NCBI RefSeq assembly: GCF_003697915.1 | Contig: NZ_RCVN01000001.1 | Location: forward strand, 62,001 to 126,000 | Length of the DNA stretch: 64,000 nt | Origin: Staphylococcus pseudoxylosus | Lineage (GTDB): Bacteria > Bacillota > Bacilli > Staphylococcales > Staphylococcaceae | Reading direction: 5' to 3' | In this document: in pieces, positions 9,737 through 20,724 of the stretch | How the letters are laid out: the number at the start of each line of letters is the position of its first letter | How positions within the stretch are numbered: the first letter of the stretch is position 1 | Notes under the pieces: model-generated | What the model was told of the DNA's origin: nothing | Database searches by the model: none | The model's input: the letters and a program-made list of their open reading frames with translations, nothing else | Position numbers and translations under genes: made by a program

Positions 9737-10675
9737 TCAATCGCTCACTTTCTGACCTACAATACAGACCCAGCTATTTTCATGGTTAATAGACAACACT
9801 TTAAAACCCGTGTTTTCCATGTGCGCTACAATCGCTTCGTGTTTTTCTTCTATAATACCAGACGTAATAAAATAACCATTCTTATTCAAGGTATTATAAG
9901 CATCATCGATCATTTCTTCAATAATATGAGCTAGAATATTAGCAATCACAACATCAAATTTTTCAGTTTCTTCTTTTAATAAATTTCCGGTCGTGGCTTC
10001 AATTGCATGGTCACAATTATTTTTCTCAAAGTTCTCTTTAGCAACTCTTACTGCCATTTCATCTACGTCTAATGCCTTAATACGTTTTACACCTAATAAA
10101 TGAGCAGCAATACTTAATATACCTGAACCAGTGCCAACATCAATAACAGCGTCACTTGGCTTCACATATGATTCTATTGCCTTTAAACACATACTAGTTG
10201 TAGGATGATCCCCAGTACCAAACGCCATTCCTGGATCTAATTCAATACATAATTCACTTTCGTCTTCTTTTTGATATGTTTCCCAACTAGGAACAATTGT
10301 GAACTGTTCTGAAGCTCTAAATGGATGGAAGTAATTTTTCCATTCATTTTCCCAATCCTGCTCACGTAATGTTTGTTCTTCGTACTCAAAAAGTGAAAGA
10401 TCCAGAGAAGGAACTTGTTTAATTGCATTAATAAGTTCTGATTTGAACTTTTCTGTATATTTAATTTCATTGAAGTACGCTTTTATTCTTACACCTTTTT
10501 GAGGATAATCATTGGCATTTAATGCATAAATTTCACCAAATTTATCTTCAAACGCTTGTTCCAAATCTTTAGAATCTTCTATAACTACACCATTTGAGCC
10601 AAAATCTTCTAATATATCAGAAATAATTGATGATGCCTCGTGATTAATGCTGATTGATACTTCAGTCCAGTTCAT
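9737..10675 (-). CDS. prmA: Ribosomal protein L11 methyltransferase PrmA
   Basis: Trimethylates ribosomal protein L11 using SAM. The 312 residues have an N-terminal substrate-recognition domain (about 1-110) and a class I methyltransferase fold with [13 protein letters not shown] and the catalytic-region signature FGTGDHPTT. It lies 3 bases after dnaJ in the same direction, the common Firmicutes dnaJ-prmA-rsmE arrangement. Confidence 0.96.
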   Translation of the reverse strand: MNWTEVSISINHEASSIISDILEDFGSNGVVIEDSKDLEQAFEDKFGEIYALNANDYPQKGVRIKAYFNEIKYTEKFKSELINAIKQVPSLDLSLFEYEEQTLREQDWENEWKNYFHPFRASEQFTIVPSWETYQKEDESELCIELDPGMAFGTGDHPTTSMCLKAIESYVKPSDAVIDVGTGSGILSIAAHLLGVKRIKALDVDEMAVRVAKENFEKNNCDHAIEATTGNLLKEETEKFDVVIANILAHIIEEMIDDAYNTLNKNGYFITSGIIEEKHEAIVAHMENTGFKVLSINHENSWVCIVGQKVSD

Positions 10676-10678
10676 ATA

Positions 10679-11815
10679 TTATTCTCCTTTAAAGAATCTT
10701 TTAGCTTTATCTCTAAAATTTGACGGTTGTTCTGAAATTTCTTCGCCATCAATTTCTGCAAATTCTCTAAGCAATTCTTTTTGACGCTCACTTACTTTAG
10801 TTGGTGTAACTACTTTAATATTTATAAATAAGTCACCATAGCCATAGCCATGTACATTTTTGATACCTTTTTCTTTAAGACGGAATTGTTTGTCTGTTTG
10901 AGTGCCTGCAGGAATAGTTAACATTACGCTACCATTTAGCGTTGGGACCTTAACTTCGTCGCCTAACGTTGCTTGGGCAATGCTAACATCAAGAGAATAA
11001 TAAATATCGTCGCCATCTCTTTCAAATTTTTCTGAAGGTTTAACTCTAAAGACGATATATAAGTCACCTTGTGGCCCACCATTTTCACCTGGAGCACCTT
11101 CACCAGCTAGCCTAATTTGTTGTTCATTATCAACACCTTCAGGTATGGTTACACTGATTTTAACATTTTTGTTTTCAGTACCTTTTCCGTGACATGTTGG
11201 ACATGGTTCTTCGAATTCTTGACCTGAACCACTACATACTGGACAAACTTTTTCAGTTCTAACTCTACCAAGTATTGTATTTTGTTCAACAGAAACGTGG
11301 CCAGCACCACTACAATAATGACATGTTTTTTTCTTAGTACCAGGTTTCGCACCTTCACCATCACATGTGTGACAAGTAACATCTTTACGTATTGAAATTT
11401 CTTTCTCGCTACCAAAAACTGCTTCATCAAAAGTAACAGTCATTGTATATTGTAGATCGTCACCTTTTCTTGGTGCGTTTGGATCACGTTGTTGTCTGCC
11501 GCCTCCGAAGAACGAACTGAAAATATCTTCGAAACCGCCGCCTCCGAATCCGCTAAAGTCTTGACCACCAAAGCCTTGGCCACCAAAACCACCTTGTGGG
11601 CCGTCATGACCAAATTGGTCATAATTAGCACGTTTGTTGTCATCACTTAAAATTTCGTATGCTTCTGAGATTTCTTTAAACTTCTCGTCAGCACCTTCTT
11701 CTTTATTTATGTCAGGATGGTATTTCTTTGATAATTTACGATAAGCCTTTTTAATTTCATCTTTAGAAGCGCCTTTGCTAACACCTAAGACTTCATAATA
11801 ATCTCTTTTGGCCAC
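10679..11815 (-). CDS. dnaJ: Chaperone DnaJ
   Basis: Hsp40 co-chaperone that stimulates the ATPase of DnaK and binds unfolded proteins. Domains in order: J domain (residues 1-70) with the HPD triad, Gly/Phe-rich linker (about 72-115), four CxxCxGxG zinc-binding repeats ([32 protein letters not shown]) and the C-terminal substrate domains. A longer in-frame ATG exists upstream, but the GTG used here follows AAAGGAGAG and gives the family N-terminus [11 protein letters not shown] and a length of 378, close to that of S. aureus DnaJ. Confidence 0.96.
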   Translation of the reverse strand: MAKRDYYEVLGVSKGASKDEIKKAYRKLSKKYHPDINKEEGADEKFKEISEAYEILSDDNKRANYDQFGHDGPQGGFGGQGFGGQDFSGFGGGGFEDIFSSFFGGGRQQRDPNAPRKGDDLQYTMTVTFDEAVFGSEKEISIRKDVTCHTCDGEGAKPGTKKKTCHYCSGAGHVSVEQNTILGRVRTEKVCPVCSGSGQEFEEPCPTCHGKGTENKNVKISVTIPEGVDNEQQIRLAGEGAPGENGGPQGDLYIVFRVKPSEKFERDGDDIYYSLDVSIAQATLGDEVKVPTLNGSVMLTIPAGTQTDKQFRLKEKGIKNVHGYGYGDLFINIKVVTPTKVSERQKELLREFAEIDGEEISEQPSNFRDKAKRFFKGE

Positions 11816-11857
11816 TGTTATCTCTCCTTTTACGGTTTTATTAAATCTTTTATAAAA

Positions 11858-11895
11858 AAGGAAAAAGTCAAAGCCAATGTTCAATTGACTTTGAC
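11858..11895 (-). terminator. Terminator-like hairpin between dnaK and dnaJ
   Basis: A 14-pair stem (11863-11876 with 11882-11895, one G-U pair) with a 5-base loop and a following T run on the minus strand. It sits after the dnaK stop and before dnaJ, so it may end part of the transcripts and lower dnaJ relative to dnaK. Confidence 0.7.
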
Positions 11896-11961
11896 TTAAT
11901 TTGGCTAAGCAATTGTGTCATATATTTCTATCAATAACAATTAATTAGTCCATGACTACAC

Positions 11962-13845
<1,884 letters not shown>

Positions 13846-13861
13846 TCAACAATAAAATAAT

Positions 13862-14473
13862 TTATTGATTTACTTTAACCATTGAAGGTCTTAAAATTCT
13901 TTCTTTCAATTTATAACCACTTTGTAGCTCTTGAGTAATTTGTCCAGATTCGAAATCAGGATTATCATCTTGAACTACAGCTTGGTGGAAGTTAGGATCA
14001 AATTGTTGACCTTCAGTTTCTATTTTTTCTAAACCATTATTTTTCAATGCATTTAATAAGCTTTCATGAACCATTTCTACACCTTTTTTAAGTGATTTAA
14101 ACTGTTCATCTTCGCCATCAATTTGTAAAGCACGTTCAATGTTATCTATTGTTGGTAAGATATCATTTAAAACATCTTGTGCTTTATACTCTTTCATTGT
14201 TTGGTTTTCTTTTTGTATTCTACGCTTATAGTTTTCAAATTCAGCGTATAATCTTAAATATTTTTCTTCATTTTCTTGAACATCTTTTTTCAATTGTTGA
14301 ATTTCTTCATCTTTAGGATCTACGTCTTCTGATATATTTTGTGAATCGTCCTCCTGCAGATTATCTTGAGATGTTTCTGTAGTTTCATCAGTGTTTTCAA
14401 CCGTATTATCTTCTGAAGTTTGTTCATTTACGTCTTCGTTTTGGTCGAAAACTGATTCATTTTTTTCTGTCAT
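13862..14473 (-). CDS. grpE: Nucleotide exchange factor GrpE
   Basis: Releases ADP from DnaK. The 203 residues have a long acidic low-complexity N-terminal arm (about 1-60), a helical dimerisation stretch (about 60-120, with [13 protein letters not shown]) and the C-terminal beta domain ending in PSMVKVNQ. A longer reading frame begins at 14506 and would overlap hrcA, but the ATG chosen follows GGAGGG 6 bases upstream and is the better start. It lies 26 bases after hrcA. Confidence 0.95.
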   Translation of the reverse strand: MTEKNESVFDQNEDVNEQTSEDNTVENTDETTETSQDNLQEDDSQNISEDVDPKDEEIQQLKKDVQENEEKYLRLYAEFENYKRRIQKENQTMKEYKAQDVLNDILPTIDNIERALQIDGEDEQFKSLKKGVEMVHESLLNALKNNGLEKIETEGQQFDPNFHQAVVQDDNPDFESGQITQELQSGYKLKERILRPSMVKVNQ

Positions 14474-14499
14474 TGTCTGCCCTCCAATACAATTGTTAA

Positions 14500-15480
14500 T
14501 TACCAAATCGTATTTAGTAATCTGATTACGTTCTGATAATTCATTGCCGTTGGTCCGATAACCGCAATTTGACCTTTAAGTCTATCATCAATGTGATATT
14601 CACTTGTAACAATTGAAATATCACTTAAACTTGATTCAATTTCATGACCAATTTTGACATTAATAGCTGAATTAGACATTTCATCAAGTAATTGTGTGAT
14701 TTTATTTGATTCTATATATTGTAGAATCGGTTGAATTGATGATACGTTCGTTTCATTTAACGCATCTATGAGTTTAACCTTTCCGCCCATAAAAATGCCA
14801 TTACTTTGATTATCAAAATGAATATCTATTGTATTCAACATGTCTTTTATAAAATCTTTTTCAATATCTGATTTCACAAAAGCATTCAAGTCATTTTCGA
14901 AATGATGATCATTCCACTCGTTATATTTAGCAGTAACAAAATTAGAAATGTTCGTAAGTTCATTATTTGATAATGGAACTTGAGATGCTAAATGTAAGTT
15001 TTCAACATGACCTGATGAGAATACAACAACCATTATAACCAAATAAGCATTTGCTCTAAACAAATGAATGTTATTAACAATATCTTTTTTATGATTTGGA
15101 CGCATTACCAACGTTGTATACTGAGATTGATTTGAAAGTTCATTTGCAAAATCACTGAGTGAAGTCGCAATATCATAGTGATTTTCAACTAATAAATCTC
15201 TCAAACGTTGAATTTTAGTTTGTTGTTGATGAGATGTTTCTTGTAATAATTGATTCACATAATATCTGATACCTGATTCTGAAGGATATCGTCCTGACGA
15301 CGTGTGCGTCTTCTCTATTAGTTCGAGAAGCTCTAATTGCTTCATCTCATTCCTAATAGTAGCAGGACTAACATTCAATTTATGCCGTTCAATCAGTGTT
15401 TTTGAACCAATTGGCTGACCTAAATCAACATAATCTTCAACAATTGCATTTAGTATGCTTAATTGTCTATCACTAATCAT
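14500..15480 (-). CDS. hrcA: Heat-inducible repressor HrcA
   Basis: Represses class I heat-shock genes by binding CIRCE; its activity is tuned by GroEL. The 326 residues have an N-terminal winged-helix domain (about 1-100, with [20 protein letters not shown]) and a GAF-like C-terminal domain. It is the first gene of the dnaK operon and lies just after a CIRCE element, so it represses itself. The ATG is 12 bases from the operator. Confidence 0.96.
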   Translation of the reverse strand: MISDRQLSILNAIVEDYVDLGQPIGSKTLIERHKLNVSPATIRNEMKQLELLELIEKTHTSSGRYPSESGIRYYVNQLLQETSHQQQTKIQRLRDLLVENHYDIATSLSDFANELSNQSQYTTLVMRPNHKKDIVNNIHLFRANAYLVIMVVVFSSGHVENLHLASQVPLSNNELTNISNFVTAKYNEWNDHHFENDLNAFVKSDIEKDFIKDMLNTIDIHFDNQSNGIFMGGKVKLIDALNETNVSSIQPILQYIESNKITQLLDEMSNSAINVKIGHEIESSLSDISIVTSEYHIDDRLKGQIAVIGPTAMNYQNVIRLLNTIW

Positions 15481-15492
15481 GTTTTCACCTCA

Positions 15493-15519
15493 TTAGCACT
15501 CTTTTGTTTCAAGTGCTAA
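15493..15519 (-). promoter_or_regulatory. CIRCE operator of the hrcA-dnaK operon
   Basis: The repeat TTAGCACTC, 9 bases, AAGTGCTAA matches the CIRCE consensus in 17 of 18 arm positions. It lies between the promoter and the hrcA start, where bound HrcA would block transcription. Confidence 0.95.
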
Positions 15520-15536
15520 TTATAATTTATCAAATT

Positions 15537-15553
15537 GGTCAAAGTAAGTCAAT
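15537..15553 (-). promoter_or_regulatory. CtsR-like box overlapping the hrcA promoter
   Basis: On the plus strand GGTCAAA, 3 bases, AGTCAAT resembles the CtsR heptad repeat (RGTCAAA NAN RGTCAAA) with two deviations. On the minus strand the same bases contain TTGACT, which with TAAATT 17 bases further on makes a sigma-A promoter. Control of the S. aureus dnaK operon by both HrcA and CtsR is known; here it is inferred from the sites. Confidence 0.7.
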
Positions 15554-15580
15554 GTTAAAGCACTGGATTTTTATAAATTT

Positions 15581-16705
15581 TTATACATTAAGTAAAAATG
15601 ATTCAAACACTAAGTTTCCGACTACTTTTCCACGATTAGTCATAGAAATGTAGTCATCTTGTTCAACAATAAGTCTTTTTTGAGTTAAATCTTTAAGCGA
15701 CTGCTCATAAACTTGTTCAACTGTTTGATCAAATTTTTCAAAAAACCTATTTTTACTTACACCTTTATTCATTCTCAAACCTAAGAACATTTCTTCTTCC
15801 ATTTGTTCTGTTTTTGTTGGGTAAGTTGATTGTAATATAGGTCTTTCATTGTTCTTTATTTTTTTTATATAGTGATTTACAGGATTAACATTACTGTAAC
15901 GTTCGCCATTCACATAGCCACTTGCACCTGCACCAAAACCATAATACCCTTCATTTTTCCAATAAACTTTATTATGTTCCGATTCATGGCCTACTTTCCC
16001 AAAATTTGAAATTTCATATTGATGTAAATCAGACTTATTCATTCTATCAATTAGATATTCATACATTTCTTCACCAATATCTTCATTAGGAATTTTCAAC
16101 TTACCTTTTTTATACATATTATAAAATTGTGTTTTAGGTTCCAATATAAGCCCATAACTTGAAATGTGATCAATATCCATGGCCAATGCCTTTTCTAAAC
16201 TATCCTTAAAATCCTCTAACGTTTGTTGTGGTAAATGGTACATCAAATCTAAACTTATAGAGGGAATGCCTACCGCACGCGCATTAGAAACAGCTCGATA
16301 GATATCTGTAGTATGATGCGTTCTACCTAATATTTCTAAAAGTTCAGGTTTAAACGTTTGTACACCCATAGATAGTCTGTTAACGCCAAAATCTTTCAAT
16401 AATTGAACTTTTTCAAGTGTTAATTCATCTGGATTAGCTTCAAAACTAAATTCACCTTTAATTTCGAACGTATCAGTAATTGCAATTAGTAATCGCTTGA
16501 GTTGTTTATAACTTAAGGCTGTCGGTGTTCCGCCACCTACAAATACAGTTTCTAAAACTCTAACCTCGCTATCGCACATCTCTTTAATTAAGCAATCTAA
16601 ATATTCATCCACCGGTTGATTGTGTATAAAATATTTATTGAAATCGCAATATGTACATATTCTTACACAAAATGGAATATGGATATATGCACTTTTCACT
16701 TCCAT
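15581..16705 (-). CDS. hemW: Radical SAM heme chaperone HemW
   Basis: Radical SAM protein related to oxygen-independent coproporphyrinogen oxidase. The iron-sulfur motif reads CxxxCxxCDF (CVRICTYCDF, near residue 15), ending in Phe as in HemW, whereas true HemN has a fourth Cys; HemW is therefore a heme-binding chaperone rather than the oxidase. The GGGTPTAL motif and the C-terminal HemN domain are present. The 374 residues start at an ATG with AAGGTG 8 bases upstream; an ATG seven codons earlier lacks a ribosome-binding site. It follows lepA, separated by a terminator. Confidence 0.92.
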   Translation of the reverse strand: MEVKSAYIHIPFCVRICTYCDFNKYFIHNQPVDEYLDCLIKEMCDSEVRVLETVFVGGGTPTALSYKQLKRLLIAITDTFEIKGEFSFEANPDELTLEKVQLLKDFGVNRLSMGVQTFKPELLEILGRTHHTTDIYRAVSNARAVGIPSISLDLMYHLPQQTLEDFKDSLEKALAMDIDHISSYGLILEPKTQFYNMYKKGKLKIPNEDIGEEMYEYLIDRMNKSDLHQYEISNFGKVGHESEHNKVYWKNEGYYGFGAGASGYVNGERYSNVNPVNHYIKKIKNNERPILQSTYPTKTEQMEEEMFLGLRMNKGVSKNRFFEKFDQTVEQVYEQSLKDLTQKRLIVEQDDYISMTNRGKVVGNLVFESFLLNV

Positions 16706-16750
16706 ATTGCGTGCACCTTCTTTCATTTATTGAAGACATAAAATAATCAC

Positions 16751-16790
16751 AAAAAACTGGGCCATAAATCTTTTGGATTTAAGGCCCCAA
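16751..16790 (-). terminator. Terminator between lepA and hemW
   Basis: On the minus strand a near-perfect stem (16776-16790 with 16757-16770) with a 5-base loop is followed by six T residues. It lies 14 bases after the lepA stop and upstream of hemW. Confidence 0.85.
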
Positions 16791-16803
16791 TTTTTAATTT
16801 ATA

Positions 16804-18627
16804 TTAATCTTCGTCCATTTTAAGTACTGCTAAGAAAGCGTCTTGAGGAATTTCTACATTACCTACTGCTTTCATTTTAGCTTTACCAGCTTTTTGTTTT
16901 TCTAGAAGTTTTCTCTTACGAGTAATGTCGCCACCATAACATTTAGACAAAACATTTTTACCCATTGATTTGATATTCGTTCTTGCTACGATTTTTTGTC
17001 CTACAGCTGCTTGTACAGGAACTTCGAACTGTTGTCTAGGTATCAGTGTTTTAAGTTTCTCAACTAAAGCTTTTCCTCGATCATATGCAAATTCCTTATG
17101 CACGATAAAGCTTAAAGCATCTACTTTCTCACCATTTAGCAAGATATCCATCTTCACTAGATCACTTTCTTTATTATCGATAAATTCATAATCGAATGAA
17201 GCGTATCCTTTAGTATTAGATTTTAACTGATCAAAGAAATCGAACACTACTTCTGATAATGGAATCTCATAAATGATATTCACACGGATATCATCCATAT
17301 ATTCCATATTTATAAATTGACCACGTTTACGTTGACATAACTCCATTACTGCTCCTACATAGTCATTAGGAACCATCATAGTCGCGCGCACAAATGGCTC
17401 ATATATTGTTTCTATCTTATCTCTATCAGGCATGTTCGCAGGGTTGTCCACCGTGACTTCATCGCCTGTTTTTAAGATGCATTCATAAATAACTGAAGGT
17501 GCTGTGGCAATAAGTTCTATTCCAAATTCACGTTCAATACGTTCCTGGATAATTTCCATATGCAACATACCTAAGAAACCTGTACGATAACCAAAACCTA
17601 AAGCTTGTGATGACTCAGGTTCAAATTCTAACGAAGCATCATTTAATTGTAATTTCTCTAGAGCCTCTCTTAAATCATTATAATCTTTGTTATCAATGGG
17701 GAATAGGCCACAGAAGACCATTGGATTCATTTTCTTGTAACCTTGTAATGGTTCGGCCGCTGGTCTATCGGCATGAGTAATTGTATCCCCGACACGTGAA
17801 TCATCTACATTTTTGATGCTAGCTATGATGTAACCAACATCACCGACAGTCAATTCATCAACTTGTAATTGCTTTGGTGTATTGATACCAACTTCAGTCA
17901 CTTCAAACTCTTTACCAGTTGCCATCATTTTAATACGGTCGCCTGCTTTTACAATACCTTCCATCACCCTGATAGAAGATATAACCCCTCTATACGGATC
18001 ATACTCTGAATCGAATATAAGTGCTTTTAGAGGTTCTTCTGGATCGCCTTCAGGTGGTGGTACTACTTCAACGATTTTCTCTAAGATATCTTCAATACCA
18101 ATATTTGATTTTGCACTTGCAAGTACCACATCATCTTTATCGATACCGATAACGTCTTCTAATTCTTGTTTCACTCGTTCAGGTTCTGCCGCTGGCAAAT
18201 CTATTTTATTGATGACTGGTAGTAATTCTAAATCATTATCAAGTGCTAAATACACATTCGCTAAAGTTTGTGCCTCTATACCTTGTGCCGCATCTACAAC
18301 TAATATAGCACCTTCACATGCTGCAAGTGATCTAGACACCTCATAAGTAAAATCGACATGCCCTGGTGTATCGATTAAGTGGAACGTATATGTTTCCCCA
18401 TCTTTAGCATCATATTTTAAACGTACTGCATTTAATTTGATTGTTATACCGCGTTCTCTTTCTAAATCCATAGAATCCAATAATTGAGACTGCATGTCTC
18501 TAGTCTCGACTGATTTTGTATTTTCTAAAATCCTATCAGCCAATGTAGATTTACCATGGTCTATATGTGCGATAATGGAAAAGTTTCTAATATTTTTACG
18601 TCGATTATAGCGTTCTTGTTTATCCAT
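16804..18627 (-). CDS. lepA: Elongation factor 4 (LepA)
   Basis: Ribosome-associated translational GTPase thought to act in back-translocation or 30S biogenesis. The 607 residues carry AHIDHGKST (P-loop), DTPGHVDF and NKIDLP in the GTPase domain, followed by domain 2, two EF-G-like domains and the LepA-specific C-terminal domain (ending [16 protein letters not shown]). Divergent from rpsT; the 320 bases between them hold the two promoters. Confidence 0.97.
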   Translation of the reverse strand: MDKQERYNRRKNIRNFSIIAHIDHGKSTLADRILENTKSVETRDMQSQLLDSMDLERERGITIKLNAVRLKYDAKDGETYTFHLIDTPGHVDFTYEVSRSLAACEGAILVVDAAQGIEAQTLANVYLALDNDLELLPVINKIDLPAAEPERVKQELEDVIGIDKDDVVLASAKSNIGIEDILEKIVEVVPPPEGDPEEPLKALIFDSEYDPYRGVISSIRVMEGIVKAGDRIKMMATGKEFEVTEVGINTPKQLQVDELTVGDVGYIIASIKNVDDSRVGDTITHADRPAAEPLQGYKKMNPMVFCGLFPIDNKDYNDLREALEKLQLNDASLEFEPESSQALGFGYRTGFLGMLHMEIIQERIEREFGIELIATAPSVIYECILKTGDEVTVDNPANMPDRDKIETIYEPFVRATMMVPNDYVGAVMELCQRKRGQFINMEYMDDIRVNIIYEIPLSEVVFDFFDQLKSNTKGYASFDYEFIDNKESDLVKMDILLNGEKVDALSFIVHKEFAYDRGKALVEKLKTLIPRQQFEVPVQAAVGQKIVARTNIKSMGKNVLSKCYGGDITRKRKLLEKQKAGKAKMKAVGNVEIPQDAFLAVLKMDED

Positions 18628-18859
18628 GTATTATCCTTCTCACTTTCATAATTCTAGCCCGTAATATGTATGACATTCTTTGATATAATAACGTTTTTAA
18701 TAGTTAATTGCAAACTTGCAAAGTATTTGAATAGTAATACTTATTAAGTCATAACATTTTTAAAGAGATTTTGAATTGAACTTTTATGTTACTTTCTTAT
18801 CTTTCTATCATATATTGTATCATTTATATCTATTTTACGCGCCTTAGATAAATAAATGA

Positions 18860-18888
18860 TTGCAGAAAGTTGCTTGTTTTGATAAAAT
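18860..18888 (+). promoter_or_regulatory. Promoter of rpsT
   Basis: TTGCAG and TAAAAT boxes separated by 17 bases, about 60 bases before the rpsT start. Confidence 0.65.
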
Positions 18889-18948
18889 ATTTCTTGTTGT
18901 AATCAAATTAACTTTGATAGCGAAGATCACTTTTAGGAGGTGACACAC

Positions 18949-19200
18949 ATGCCAAACATTAAATCTGCAATTAAACGTGTTAACACAACACACACTGCTG
19001 AAGCTCGTAATATTTCTCAAAAAAATGAAATGCGTACAGCAGTTAAGAGAGCTCATTCAGCTATAGAAGCTGGTGCTGATAACAAAGCTGACTTAGTGAG
19101 CTTTGCTTTGAAAAAAGTAGATAAAGCTGCACAACGCAACTTAATCCACACTAACAAAGCTGCTCGTATCAAGTCTTCATTAATGACAGCTGCTAAATAA
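18949..19200 (+). CDS. rpsT: Ribosomal protein S20
   Basis: Small-subunit protein bS20, which binds 16S rRNA early in assembly. The 83 residues are lysine- and alanine-rich and match the family length (PNIKSAIKRV at the start, LMTAAK at the end). The ATG is preceded by AGGAGGTGA 6 bases upstream; a GTG three codons earlier overlaps this site and is not used. It is a single-gene unit with its own promoter and terminator, on the strand opposite to lepA and holA. Confidence 0.97.
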   Translation: MPNIKSAIKRVNTTHTAEARNISQKNEMRTAVKRAHSAIEAGADNKADLVSFALKKVDKAAQRNLIHTNKAARIKSSLMTAAK

Positions 19201-19236
19201 TAAACAGATTCAAGCAACTGCTCGAATCTACTAATC

Positions 19237-19280
19237 AAACAAACCTTAGGTGATAGTTCGCCTAAGGTTTGTTTATTTAT
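19237..19280 (+). terminator. Terminator of rpsT
   Basis: A perfect 14-base stem (19237-19250 with 19261-19274), a 10-base loop and a T-rich tail, 36 bases after the rpsT stop. Confidence 0.88.
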
Positions 19281-19410
19281 ATTTGTATAATTGTTTTTCA
19301 AAAAAGCAGTAATCCTTTATCAATTGATTTATTCAACATAATAAATACCGCCACGGTTTAATATATATTACCATCTTTTTAGTGCGAACTGTCGTGCAAA
19401 CTTACCCTTC

Positions 19411-19445
19411 AATAAATCACAAACATTTAATTTTTGTGATTTATT
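19411..19445. repeat. Palindromic hairpin in the rpsT-holA spacer
   Basis: A perfect 13-base inverted repeat (19411-19423 with 19433-19445) with a 9-base loop. No strong T run follows on either strand, so its role as a terminator is uncertain. The spacer 19281-19677 holds no gene. Confidence 0.5.
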
Positions 19446-19482
19446 TATTATAAAGTACTTTTAAATTACTAAATTATTAAAC

Positions 19483-19521
19483 AAAAAGACTGTCGACAAA
19501 ATAAAAATATCATCAACAGCC
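19483..19521 (-). terminator. Probable terminator of the com-holA genes
   Basis: On the minus strand a 9-pair stem (19513-19521 with 19488-19496, some G-U pairs), a 16-base loop and five T residues. It lies about 155 bases after the holA stop. Confidence 0.55.
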
Positions 19522-19677
19522 AAATTCTATATACAAATTCAATATTCCATTTAAATTAAACATAAAACGATAAAATATTATTTAAAAGTACAATACCAAT
19601 GAGTTGAAAATGCACAAATACTATTTCACCACTGTCAAATCTCATTTCATCAAGTTAATCATACTATTTGTATATAA

Positions 19678-20652
19678 TTAAAGTGACAATATAAATAGTT
19701 CTAAAATCAATTGTTTATCCATATATGATGACTTCAATTTATAATCTGTTTCTGCACATGTATCAATTATGTTTAATAATTTCTCTAATTGATAATTTCT
19801 TGATTGGTTCAAAGCCAATTTAACACGGTATGGATGTGCATTGATTGTTTTAGCTATTTGTTGGCCACTGTAGCCTTTTTGTCCTAATATTTTACATTGA
19901 TAAAACAAGCGATAATTACTTGTAATTAATGCTAATAATTTAATTGGCTCTTCTTTCATTGCTATCAAGTCTTTCAGCAATTGTATAGCTTGGGATTTTT
20001 TATTTTTCTGAATATAATCAGTTAATAAAAAAACATTTTGTTCTAAACTTCTATTAACAATTTGATGTACATCTTGCTTATTAATCGTTGCTCTATCACC
20101 TAAAAATAGTATTACTTTTTCAAGCTCTTGCTTTACAATATTAAAATTAATACCCGTAAGTTCTAAAAATAAGTCTAACGCATCTTGTTTTATATCTTTG
20201 TAATTTTCGTGAAGTTCATTTTTTATCCATTTTTTTATCTCTTCTTCGGTCATTTGTTCAATTTTGATTAAATTGGCGTGTTTCTTTAAAGTTTTAACTA
20301 ACTTTTTTCTTTCATCTAATTTTGATTGATAGACTTCAAATATTATTAAAGTTTCCCCATCGTATTTTTCAATAAATTCAATAAGTTGATCAGTATTATG
20401 ATTTAGGTCTTTTGGCGCTTTTTCGCCTGTAAACACATATGCGTTTTGAACTAATACTGCTTTTTTGTCAGAAAAAAATGGTAAGGTTAGTGTTTCTTCA
20501 ATTATAGGAGATAAATCACTTTCATATAAATTATATTTAACAAAGTTAAAATCATCTTTAGGGGCATTCAAGTAACGGTTAATAACTTCAGCTGACTTTT
20601 TTTCAATAAGTTCAGGTACTTCACCGTAAATTGTAATAATCTTATCGCTCAT
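19678..20652 (-). CDS. holA: DNA polymerase III delta subunit
   Basis: Clamp-loader subunit that opens the beta sliding clamp. The 324 residues show the family start (IITIYGEVPELIEKKSAEVI) and the delta fold with the clamp-binding and AAA-like lid regions; the family has no strong catalytic motif. A start ten codons upstream is possible, but the ATG used follows AAAGGG at about 8 bases. It follows comEC in the same direction. Confidence 0.92.
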   Translation of the reverse strand: MSDKIITIYGEVPELIEKKSAEVINRYLNAPKDDFNFVKYNLYESDLSPIIEETLTLPFFSDKKAVLVQNAYVFTGEKAPKDLNHNTDQLIEFIEKYDGETLIIFEVYQSKLDERKKLVKTLKKHANLIKIEQMTEEEIKKWIKNELHENYKDIKQDALDLFLELTGINFNIVKQELEKVILFLGDRATINKQDVHQIVNRSLEQNVFLLTDYIQKNKKSQAIQLLKDLIAMKEEPIKLLALITSNYRLFYQCKILGQKGYSGQQIAKTINAHPYRVKLALNQSRNYQLEKLLNIIDTCAETDYKLKSSYMDKQLILELFILSL

Positions 20653-20724
20653 CTTCAGCACCCTTTCATCACTATTACGCATTTAATTATTATAGCACGG
20701 AGAGGTTGATCTCTCTACATAAAA

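Noticed and set aside
14474-14506. Longer grpE start
   Set aside because: The upstream start lacks a ribosome-binding site and would overlap the end of hrcA. The ATG at 14473 follows GGAGGG and gives the usual protein length.
15581-16705. Oxygen-independent coproporphyrinogen oxidase HemN
   Set aside because: The iron-sulfur motif ends CxxCDF without the fourth cysteine seen in true HemN, which fits HemW.
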